A stretch of 11,049 nt of DNA, taken from Rhodospirillaceae bacterium. Lineage in GTDB: Bacteria > Pseudomonadota > Alphaproteobacteria > SP197. Each line of letters starts with the position of its first letter. The first letter of the stretch is position 1. The DNA lies in NCBI GenBank assembly GCA_018700655.1, contig JABIUG010000274.1, positions 1 through 11,049 of the forward strand, read 5' to 3'. The notes beneath the pieces were generated by a model. It was given only the letters and a program-made list of their open reading frames with translations, searched no databases and was not told the origin of the DNA. This document shows, piece by piece, positions 1 to 5,602 of the stretch. The translations under genes and the position numbers were made by a program.

Positions 1-116
1 ATGTTGTAGGGCGGATAACCCTCATCGGCGGCACGGGAATTGGCTTCGAGCGCATGCATCACGCGGTCGTATCCAACGGTCGAACGGAACAGGGGTGAGA
101 AATCAAAACGGGTCAT
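1..116 (-). CDS. Hsp20/IbpA-family small heat-shock protein (N-terminal part only)
   Basis: Only the first 38 or so codons are inside the window; the gene runs off the left edge. The visible residues include FDFSPLFRSTVGYDR near the start and GYPPYN at the edge. These are the characteristic N-terminal segment and the entry into the alpha-crystallin domain of IbpA-type small heat-shock proteins. The family forms cytoplasmic oligomers that hold unfolding proteins in a refoldable state for DnaK/ClpB. Two adjacent ATG codons are possible starts, at 119 and 116; I prefer 116 because relatives begin Met-x-x-Phe-Asp. A strong GGAGGA Shine-Dalgarno lies 6 to 9 bases upstream and is buried in the ROSE hairpin described separately. 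The heat-shock promoter upstream agrees with the assignment. The family call is confident although the gene is partial. Confidence 0.88.
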   Translation of the reverse strand, partial: MTRFDFSPLFRSTVGYDRVMHALEANSRAADEGYPPYN

Positions 117-119
117 CAT

Positions 120-218
120 ACATATCCTCCATGGAGCAACATGCTGGTTGATGCGGTCCCCCTTTTGCGGCGGGACCAGCGTGCCCGTCCGCACTCCCAT
201 CATTGGCGAGTGCCGGAC
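120..218 (-). promoter_or_regulatory. ROSE-type RNA thermometer in the Hsp20 5' leader
   Basis: The roughly 100-base leader of the Hsp20 gene has the layout of a ROSE element (repression of heat-shock gene expression). Nearest the start codon, minus-strand TTGCT (139-135) faces AGGA (128-125) of the Shine-Dalgarno, with an unpaired G opposite a G. This matches the conserved U(U/C)GCU/AGGA pairing that hides the ribosome site at low temperature and melts on heating. Upstream are a 10-bp hairpin with a one-base bulge (187-196 with 208-218) and an intermediate stem that can form as 155-160 with 172-177 or as 143-148 with 175-180. Family knowledge: ROSE elements precede small heat-shock genes, mainly in alphaproteobacteria. 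The pairing was worked out by eye, so exact outer boundaries are approximate. Confidence 0.82.
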
Positions 219-224
219 ACGTGC

Positions 225-255
225 TAGATATGGGCAGCGTTCAGATCCTTTCAAG
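225..255 (-). promoter_or_regulatory. Sigma-32 (RpoH) heat-shock promoter for the Hsp20 gene
   Basis: On the minus strand, CTTGAAA (255-249) is followed after 14 bases by CCCATATCTA (234-225). This is close to the RpoH consensus, a CTTGAAA -35 and a CCCATNTA-like -10 with 13 to 17 bases between. The predicted transcript would start near 218, at the 5' edge of the first ROSE hairpin, which independently supports both calls. The gene would thus be controlled twice by heat: at transcription through RpoH and at translation through the thermometer. Confidence 0.75.
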
Positions 256-319
256 GCCCTGAACTGTGGCGATAACGTGTTGAAACAGCATCATAATCCC
301 AAGAAGGGCCTGATCCGCC

Positions 320-745
320 TCAACCTTGCTGCCAGGGCAGGCCGGCGACCTTCCAGCCACCGACGCGGCCACGATGGCCTTCCGCGTCCTTGTCGCCTTC
401 GAAACCCTGGGCAACGTTGTAGCAGGGCCCGAAACCCAGCGCGGTCATGGCGTTCGCCGCGTGCATTGAGCGCACGCCGGAACGGCACAAAAAATAGACC
501 GGCTGGCCCTTCTTCAGTCCGGCGGCCTCACAATCGGCGGCGAAATCGGGGTTGGGCTGGCCACCGGGGAAGGTCTGCCATTGCGCCAGCATGGCCTGTT
601 TGCCGATGCCCGAGAGATCGGGCAGACCGACAAACTGCCATTCGGGCTCGGTGCGGACATCGACGAGAACGGCATCGGTATCGCCCTTCAGGGCGTTGAA
701 GGCATCGGCGGGAAGAATGTCGCCAGCATAGGCTTTGTCGTTCAT
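320..745 (-). CDS. Rhodanese-domain sulfurtransferase
   Basis: A 141-residue single-domain rhodanese-like protein. Rhodaneses carry a persulfide on an active-site cysteine and move sulfane sulfur between donors and acceptors such as cyanide, thiols or sulfur-carrier proteins. The active-site loop CRSGVRS is at 87-93 with Cys87 catalytic. Upstream, VLVDVRTEPEW (27-36) is the conserved CH2A-like Asp-Val-Arg segment. No signal peptide is visible, so it should be cytoplasmic. The start is supported by GAGGA 6 bases upstream. It is divergent from the DUF1330 pair, and its 3' end points toward the Hsp20 gene on the same strand. That gene has its own promoter, and I saw no terminator between them. 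The physiological sulfur acceptor cannot be inferred. Confidence 0.9.
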   Translation of the reverse strand: MNDKAYAGDILPADAFNALKGDTDAVLVDVRTEPEWQFVGLPDLSGIGKQAMLAQWQTFPGGQPNPDFAADCEAAGLKKGQPVYFLCRSGVRSMHAANAMTALGFGPCYNVAQGFEGDKDAEGHRGRVGGWKVAGLPWQQG

Positions 746-824
746 GGTGGTTCCTCAATTTCGCGGGCGGCACAGCGAGCATGAAGGAGTCGCAAGCGCG
801 ACGCCAGACAAAGGAGACGAGGTC

Positions 825-1118
825 ATGAGCGCATACGTTATCGCCCAGATCCGCTGGGATGATCAGGATGAATACAAACGCTACATCGCGGCGTTTGTTC
901 CGCTCTTGAAGCGACACGAGGGCGTGACACTTGCTGCTCAGGAGGACCGGACGGAAGTCCTGGAAGGTTCCTGGCCCCTGCCCGGCGCTGTGGTGATGCG
1001 ATTTCCCAGCAAAGAACACGTGCGCCGCTGGATGGCCGATCCCGACTATCCCGGGGTCGTGGCGATCCGCCATGGCGCAGCCGAAACCAACCTCGTCATG
1101 ATCGACGGCCTCGACTGA
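825..1118 (+). CDS. DUF1330 family protein (first of a tandem pair)
   Basis: A 97-residue protein of the DUF1330 family, small ferredoxin-like proteins that pair into dimeric alpha-beta barrels; no reaction is established for most members. Family hallmarks are AYVIAQI at the N-terminus, TEVLEGSWPLP (42-52), the MRFPS strand, the RRWMADPDY helix-turn, and the C-terminal IDGLD. An ATG preceded by AAGGAG with a long GACGAGGTC spacer sets the start; the same frame is open back to 735 but has no good ribosome site there. The next gene is a diverged copy only 35 bases downstream, so the two are probably co-transcribed. The divergent neighbour is a rhodanese gene 79 bases away. The function is unknown and I do not assign one. 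Confidence 0.88.
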   Translation: MSAYVIAQIRWDDQDEYKRYIAAFVPLLKRHEGVTLAAQEDRTEVLEGSWPLPGAVVMRFPSKEHVRRWMADPDYPGVVAIRHGAAETNLVMIDGLD

Positions 1119-1153
1119 GGCTCTACTTGCCAACCAAAACGGGAGCTGCCGCG

Positions 1154-1447
1154 ATGGCCGCGTATTTGATCGCCCAGCTCGACGTTCATGACGCCGAGAT
1201 CTATCAGAACTATCTCAAAGGGTTCATGCCCATCTTCGAGCGCAATGGCGGCGAGTTGCTCGCAACTTCAGCCCAGGGAACCGAAGTGCTCGAGGGGAGT
1301 TGGGCCCTGCCCCGCACGGTCATCATGAAGTTTCCGAGCCTGGAAGCCGCCCATCGCTGGCACGATGACCCCGACTATCAGGCCCTTGCGAAACATCGTC
1401 ATGCCTCGGCCAGCACCAACCTCGTGCTGATCGACGGCCTGGACTGA
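1154..1447 (+). CDS. DUF1330 family protein (second of a tandem pair)
   Basis: Also 97 residues, it aligns without gaps to the preceding protein with about half of the positions identical by eye. The shared core includes TEVLEGSW, LP, FPS, RW, DPDY and the terminal TNLV-IDGLD block. This is a clear tandem duplication followed by divergence. The preferred start is the ATG at 1154, which aligns exactly with the start of the first copy and has GGGAG about nine bases upstream; a TTG at 1127 in the same frame has no support. If members work as dimeric alpha-beta barrels, as the fold suggests, the two could form a heterodimer or handle related ligands; this is inference. The gene ends 13 bases before the stop of the convergent META lipoprotein gene. 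Confidence 0.86.
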   Translation: MAAYLIAQLDVHDAEIYQNYLKGFMPIFERNGGELLATSAQGTEVLEGSWALPRTVIMKFPSLEAAHRWHDDPDYQALAKHRHASASTNLVLIDGLD

Positions 1448-1460
1448 AGCAGAGCTTCTC

Positions 1461-1874
1461 TTAGTCCCAGTCGGTCTGGACGAAACGGCCCAGCTCAGTG
1501 CCATCGGCGTCGCGCAATGTCAGCCGGGTTCCCTCGCGTTCGGCAATGGCGGCGTTTTCCAGCGCAGCCAGCAACGCCCGTTCCGTTTCCATGGCAGGGT
1601 CCGGACACATCATGCGCGTGGCGGCAATCACGCCGATCTCAAGCGTGCCATCGGCTTCGCCATAGATGCTGTGGAAGGCATTGCAGCCGCCATTGCCGAC
1701 AAGGCTTCCGTCACCGCGAAAACCGACAAAAGCCTGGGTATCGGCCGCGACAGCTTGATCGCCGAGCAGAACCGGACGCCATTCGCTGCCGATGACCCGT
1801 TGTGGCTGGGACGTTTCACAGCCCACCGCCAGCGAGATCGCAAGCAGGGCGAGGCAACCAAGAAGGGGGCGCAT
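1461..1874 (-). CDS. META/HslJ-domain lipoprotein
   Basis: A 137-residue lipoprotein. Residues 1-18 form a lipoprotein signal peptide, and the lipobox LAVGC puts the lipidated cysteine at 19. The rest is one META domain, related to E. coli HslJ. It has the diagnostic GGCNAFHSIYG (62-72) and TRMMCPDPAMETE (86-98), then a helix and closing strands. META proteins are envelope-anchored, and HslJ is linked to heat shock and novobiocin resistance; the molecular function is not established. The start is the ATG at 1874, with AAGGA seven bases upstream and the right signal-peptide length. The frame continues upstream to 1946, which would place 24 unlikely residues before the signal peptide. The 3' end converges with the DUF1330 pair. 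It may have its own promoter within 1875-1976, but I found no convincing one. Confidence 0.88.
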   Translation of the reverse strand: MRPLLGCLALLAISLAVGCETSQPQRVIGSEWRPVLLGDQAVAADTQAFVGFRGDGSLVGNGGCNAFHSIYGEADGTLEIGVIAATRMMCPDPAMETERALLAALENAAIAEREGTRLTLRDADGTELGRFVQTDWD

Positions 1875-1976
1875 GATGGTGTCCTTGAACATGCCGGGTA
1901 TTCCATCCGTTGAGAGATCGGTGTTCAACAGCATCATTGGCTCCAAGCATGTCAGGACGATGGCAGGCTTTCGAAG

Positions 1977-2196
1977 TCAGTCGAGTGGCACCTGTGCCTG
2001 GCTCACGATCGCCGCATCGGGCCTTGAACGGATGACGAAACCCAGCCCCAGGGACAGAACCTTCTTGTCGTCAAAGACGGTTTAGAGCGAACCACGCTTG
2101 AGCCCAGACGCTTCGGCCAGCACATTGATCGAGGTCGCTTCGCAGCCACGCGCCCAGAAGGCGTGCATGGCCCGGGCGGTGCTGGAAGTCCTGGTC
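1977..2196 (-). pseudogene. Remnant of a TetR-family transcriptional regulator
   Basis: No intact gene spans 1875-2201, but the minus strand holds a clear TetR DNA-binding fragment. Read from near 2196, it includes AFWARGCEATSINVLAEASG then LKRGSL, followed by a TAA stop (2084-2082) and TVFDDKKVL in the same frame. In intact TetR proteins this segment reads RGSLY-x-x-F-x-DK, so the stop replaces the conserved tyrosine codon (TAC or TAT to TAA). After the stop, recognisable similarity fades within about ten residues, and the frame closes at 1979-1977. The N-terminus is lost next to the stop of the neighbouring secreted-protein gene, and the ligand-binding domain is absent. This is a decayed or truncated regulator, not a functional gene. 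The remaining 1875-1976 shows no clear gene or promoter. Confidence 0.72.
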
Positions 2197-2201
2197 TGAA
2201 A

Positions 2202-3449
2202 TCAGCTGTCGTCGGAGAGATAGAGGCTTTCGAGTGCCCAGTTTCCACCATGGCTTTGCAGGATCACGCCCGCGAACCAGTCATTCATGTAGGTGTCATT
2301 GGCTTGGATCACGAGATCGCCATCAATGAAAAGTTCCATGTCGCCGAACCAATTGCGGGTCCATTGGATGGAATGCGGCCTGCCATCGGCAAGGTCCACG
2401 CTGGTCCAGGCGTTGGCCACCATCGACAGGTTGTTGTTGCCCGTGCAAAGCAGAATAGCTACCTCGCCGCCCCTGCCCGGCTCGAAGGCAATGCGGTAGC
2501 CCGGGCTGTCCATTCTGTCGAAAAAGGCCCCGATGACGAAGGGCTGATCTGCATTCCTGGCGCTGGCCACGATGTCGATGGCAAATGCATTGGTGAACTC
2601 CGTGGAAATATGACCCTGTGCGAGTTCACCGCTGCCGCTGTTGCCGCCATTCTTGGAACTGTTGTTGACGCTGGAGTGGGAGGAATCGTCGAGAAGAGCA
2701 CCCAGAATGGCGAAAGCAAGTTCCTCGCCGTTCATGTCGCCATCGTCGGCGTCAAGATCCTCAGGCTGGCTGACCAGACCGGCGTTACGGTCGATGTAGA
2801 AATTACCGGCATCGAGCAGCAGACCTGCGTTGGCAGGATTGCCGGCATTGCGGAAATCCGTGGCGATGACCGTGATTGGCCAGATCCACGCCTGAACCTG
2901 AGGCTGGGCCATATAGTAATCATCAATCAGCGCGTAAAGTTCGTCGACCACCCAGGGAGCGGCATCGCTGTTGCGTTCGGCATCGAATGTCACGTCCTCC
3001 AGGTCCAGAATGTAGCCGGAGAAGTCAACTCCGCGGCCCACCGCGTACAAACCATCCGCGATGAGATAGAGTTCATCAAACACCCAGCTGTCGGCGCTAC
3101 CGCTGTTTTCGGCTTGAAAAGTCAGATCTTCCAGCCATTGCGCATAATCGACAGCATCGACACCACTACCCGTGGACACGCCCGCTGCTCTGACCTCCAG
3201 GTCGAGGTTGTTAAGCAGGTTCAGGTCAACAACACCAGTCATGGACATACCCATGTCGGACTGGAATGCGCGGATTGCATTGCGGTTGCGTGACCCCATG
3301 AAGCCGTCCGCAGTGCCCGGGTCGTAACCCAGAGCAATCAACATTTCCTGAGCATCAAGAATTTCTGCCTGGGTTGCCGCAACGGCATCGTCCACGGCAA
3401 AGGCCATTCCTGCGATGACGGCAACAAGCAGCAGGGTCTTGCGGATCAT
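2202..3449 (-). CDS. Secreted protein: peptidoglycan-binding domain, internal repeats, LamG-like C-terminus
   Basis: A 415-residue exported protein with an unusual architecture. Residues 1-24 are a Sec signal peptide with an AVA-type cleavage site. Residues 27-84 match a peptidoglycan-binding type 1 domain (LIALGYDPGTADGFMG, then AIRAFQ). Two related segments follow, about 101-139 and 142-181, sharing the pattern Leu-Glu-Asp-x-Thr-Phe-x-Ala-Glu and Trp-Val-x-Asp-Glu-Leu-Tyr. An acidic DLDADDGDMNGE stretch (231-242) resembles an EF-hand loop, although its glycine is shifted by one position. A Ser/Asn/Gly-rich linker (256-275) leads to a beta-rich domain (about 280-415) like LamG or DUF1080 folds, with ELFIDGDLVI and a terminal strand LESLYLSD. 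The start has AAGGAG eight bases upstream. I infer a periplasmic or cell-surface role, perhaps binding wall and glycan. No catalytic residues were recognised. Confidence 0.8.
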   Translation of the reverse strand: MIRKTLLLVAVIAGMAFAVDDAVAATQAEILDAQEMLIALGYDPGTADGFMGSRNRNAIRAFQSDMGMSMTGVVDLNLLNNLDLEVRAAGVSTGSGVDAVDYAQWLEDLTFQAENSGSADSWVFDELYLIADGLYAVGRGVDFSGYILDLEDVTFDAERNSDAAPWVVDELYALIDDYYMAQPQVQAWIWPITVIATDFRNAGNPANAGLLLDAGNFYIDRNAGLVSQPEDLDADDGDMNGEELAFAILGALLDDSSHSSVNNSSKNGGNSGSGELAQGHISTEFTNAFAIDIVASARNADQPFVIGAFFDRMDSPGYRIAFEPGRGGEVAILLCTGNNNLSMVANAWTSVDLADGRPHSIQWTRNWFGDMELFIDGDLVIQANDTYMNDWFAGVILQSHGGNWALESLYLSDDS

Positions 3450-3495
3450 GATTGCGCTCCTTCAATCTCGTTCAAGCCTGACGACTAACGGAATG

Positions 3496-3563
3496 GGTTG
3501 CAACTGCCCCGTCGAATTCAGCACAACACACAGGTTCCCAACGGGGCGCTTTGCGATGCAACC
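3496..3563. repeat. Nested inverted repeat in the divergent intergenic region
   Basis: Two pairs of complementary arms are nested: GGTTGCA (3496-3502) with TGCAACC (3557-3563), and GCCCCGT (3506-3512) with ACGGGGC (3541-3547). Together they give 14 potential base pairs with a 3/9-base internal loop and a 28-base apical loop. It lies between the divergent secreted-protein and D-2-hydroxyacid dehydrogenase genes, 50 bases before the latter's start. It could be a pair of operator half-sites or an RNA structure in the dehydrogenase leader. There is no T-run, so it is not an intrinsic terminator. Confidence 0.5.
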
Positions 3564-3612
3564 GGTTCAGGATTTGCTCTAGGGTCGATCCATCAACGAG
3601 GAAGGTTCCTTC

Positions 3613-4581
3613 ATGTCAGAGACCCTGCGCATTCTGGTTCATGCGCCGCGCCCCGAACTGGTGGCAGGCCTGATCGCCGAACGGCACCCTCAGGCCCTGA
3701 TCACGCCGTGCGACAGTTTCGCCGACCTGCCCAAAGCGGCGATGGTCGACCCCCATATCGCCTACACGGAACGGTTCGAGCGCATCCCCTATCCCCGTGA
3801 AGCCCTGCTGGCGCAGCCGTCGCTGCGTTTCATCCATGCCTCGGGCGCCGGAATCAACCATCTGACGCCCTGGGATCCCGAAAAGGTTCACGTCTGCAAC
3901 GCAGGCGGCGTGCAGGACGAAGGCATGGCGCAGTTCGCCATCGCCCGCTTGATCGCGATCAGCTGTCATTTCTTCCGTTACCACGACCAGCAGAAGGAAC
4001 GTCTCTGGAAGGGCCACAATGTCATGCATTCGACCGGCGGCACCCTGACCGTGGTCGGCCTGGGCAAGATCGGTCGGGCCTGCGCCCGTGTCGGCCATGC
4101 GCTTGGTATGACGGTTTATGGCGTCCGCGCGCGGCCTCAACCCTGCGAAGGGGTGGAAGAGGTCGTCGCGCCAGACCAGATGCACGAGGTTCTGGCGAAA
4201 TCCGACTACGTCATCATCGTCACGCCGCTGACCGACCAGACACGCGACCTAATCGATGCCGCAGCGATCGCCGCCATGAAACCGGGCATCATCCTGCACG
4301 ACATGTCGCGTGGGAATGTCCTGGAACACAAGCCGCTGATCGAAGCGCTGAACTCCGGCCATGTCAGGGCAGCCTCGCTCGATGTCTTCGAGGAAGAACC
4401 CCTGCCCCAGGAGAACCCGCTTTGGGACATGGAGAACGTCCACGTTACCCCGCATATGGCCGGCATGATCACCGAGGATGACTATGATCGCCTGAGCACC
4501 GAGGTTTTTCTCGATAACCTCGACCGTTTCGCCTGCGGCGAGCCGCTGGTGAACATCACGGATCCCGTGCTGGGCTACTGA
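3613..4581 (+). CDS. D-2-hydroxyacid dehydrogenase (NAD-binding)
   Basis: A 322-residue member of the D-isomer-specific 2-hydroxyacid dehydrogenase family, which interconverts 2-oxo acids and D-2-hydroxy acids with NAD(P)H. The Rossmann motif is VVGLGKIGRA (147-156). The catalytic set is complete: Arg233 in SRG, Glu262 in DVFEEEPLP, and His281 in TPHMAG. Substrate-loop features include HASGAGINHL (75-84). Length is normal for the family, which includes glyoxylate/hydroxypyruvate reductases and phosphoglycerate-dehydrogenase-like enzymes; the exact substrate is not evident. GAGGAAGG precedes the ATG; the bases GAAGGTTCCTTC directly before it are self-complementary and could weakly mask the ribosome site. 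It is first in a plus-strand run: the iminopeptidase start lies three bases after this stop, so translation is probably coupled. Confidence 0.9.
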   Translation: MSETLRILVHAPRPELVAGLIAERHPQALITPCDSFADLPKAAMVDPHIAYTERFERIPYPREALLAQPSLRFIHASGAGINHLTPWDPEKVHVCNAGGVQDEGMAQFAIARLIAISCHFFRYHDQQKERLWKGHNVMHSTGGTLTVVGLGKIGRACARVGHALGMTVYGVRARPQPCEGVEEVVAPDQMHEVLAKSDYVIIVTPLTDQTRDLIDAAAIAAMKPGIILHDMSRGNVLEHKPLIEALNSGHVRAASLDVFEEEPLPQENPLWDMENVHVTPHMAGMITEDDYDRLSTEVFLDNLDRFACGEPLVNITDPVLGY

Positions 4582-4584
4582 ACC

Positions 4585-5548
4585 ATGGACGAACCCGACA
4601 TCTCCGGCATCGTTTACCCCGAGATCGAGCCGACGCGGACCTTCCGCCTGGGCCGTATCGGACAGTCACGAGCTTTATGTCGAAGAGAGCGGCAGTCCCG
4701 ACGGTCAACCCATCGTCATGCTGCACGGTGGACCGGGCGGCCAGATCGAGCCGCGCCACCGCCGCGTAATCGACCCCGAACGCTATCGTCTGATCGCATT
4801 CGATCAGCGCGGCGCCGGGCGCAGTACACCTTCTGCCCTGATCGAGCACAACACGACCTGGGATCTAGTCGGCGATATCGAGTCCATCCGCAAACATCTG
4901 GGAATCGAGCGCTGGCACGTCACCGGTGGTTCCTGGGGTTCGACCCTGGCGCTGGTCTATGCCCAGACCCATCCCGAAAGCGTCAGCGCGGTCTGTGTCT
5001 GGGGTGTCTGGCTCGCCAACAAACTGACCCAGCGCTGGCTCTTCGATTACGGCGCCAACATGGTCTATCCCGAAGCCTGGGACCTTTTTGTCGCGCATTT
5101 TTCGCCCGAGGAACGCGCCGACCTAGAAGCCACGACCTATCGGCGGATCAAGGGCAACGACCCCCAGGTCGCGGCAATCACGGCCAAGGCGCTGGCCGAT
5201 TGGGAGACCGCTTCCGTCTTTTTTCACCCCCGCGATCTCAGCCTGATGGACGAAGGCGATGATGGCGGAGAATCCTATGGCCGGATCATCGGCCACTATT
5301 TCGAAAACGGCTGTTTCCTCGACGGGGAAGATCACATCGTGGCGAACTGCGGCGCCCTCAAAGACATCCCCGGCATCCTCATCCACGGCCGCTTCGATAT
5401 GTGCACACCACTCTGGGAAGCCTGGCAGCTCAAGAAAGCCTGGCCCGGCGCCGACCTGCGGATCGTCGAGCATGGCGGCCACATGAGCGATGAACCCGGC
5501 ATGGCAACGGCGATCGTAAAGGCACTCGACGAACTGGCGGACGTCTGA
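4585..5548 (+). CDS. pip: Proline iminopeptidase, interrupted by a one-base frameshift
   Basis: An alpha/beta-hydrolase that removes N-terminal proline from peptides (prolyl aminopeptidase, family S33). The N-terminus starts at 4585 with the family segment YPEIEPTRTFRLG, then goes out of frame. Omitting one G of the GG at 4660-4661 restores DSHELYVEESGSPDGQP, then MLHGGPGG and the rest to 5548. The repaired protein is 320 residues, normal for the family. It keeps the oxyanion HGGPGG, the nucleophile in GGSWGS (Ser116), Asp271 in GRFDMCTP and His299 in HGGHMSDEPG. The uncorrected first frame runs to 5262 without homology. An isolated start at the internal ATG 4718 would delete the first strands, so I do not regard it as a real start. 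It follows the dehydrogenase by three bases with no clear Shine-Dalgarno, suggesting coupling. Either a recent mutation or a sequence error is possible. Confidence 0.85.
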
Positions 5549-5602
5549 TCGCCATGGACAGGCCGCACGACTTGCTTTTTTAATGTTTACGACAACGCGG
5601 GA

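Noticed and set aside
40..699. 219-residue plus-strand frame across the heat-shock leader
   Set aside because: Low-complexity Arg-rich shadow of the rhodanese gene, and it crosses the promoter and ROSE element.
789..802. GTCGC-AAGC-GCGAC hairpin in the rhodanese/DUF1330 divergent gap
   Set aside because: Short stem, common by chance in GC-rich DNA; no regulator linked.
781..828. 15-codon leader frame whose TGA overlaps the DUF1330 start (ATGA)
   Set aside because: The arrangement is attractive for translational coupling, but there is no good Shine-Dalgarno and no conserved peptide to support it.
1446..1458. GAAGC-AGA-GCTTC hairpin between convergent genes as a terminator
   Set aside because: Only five base pairs and no T-run, so it is too weak to call.
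2163..3293. 376-residue open frame on the plus strand
   Set aside because: It is the antisense of the secreted-protein gene, has no signal or domain, and the minus-strand frame has a signal peptide, domains and a ribosome site.
5560..5590. T6 run after the iminopeptidase gene as a terminator
   Set aside because: No stable GC-rich stem lies directly before the T-run.
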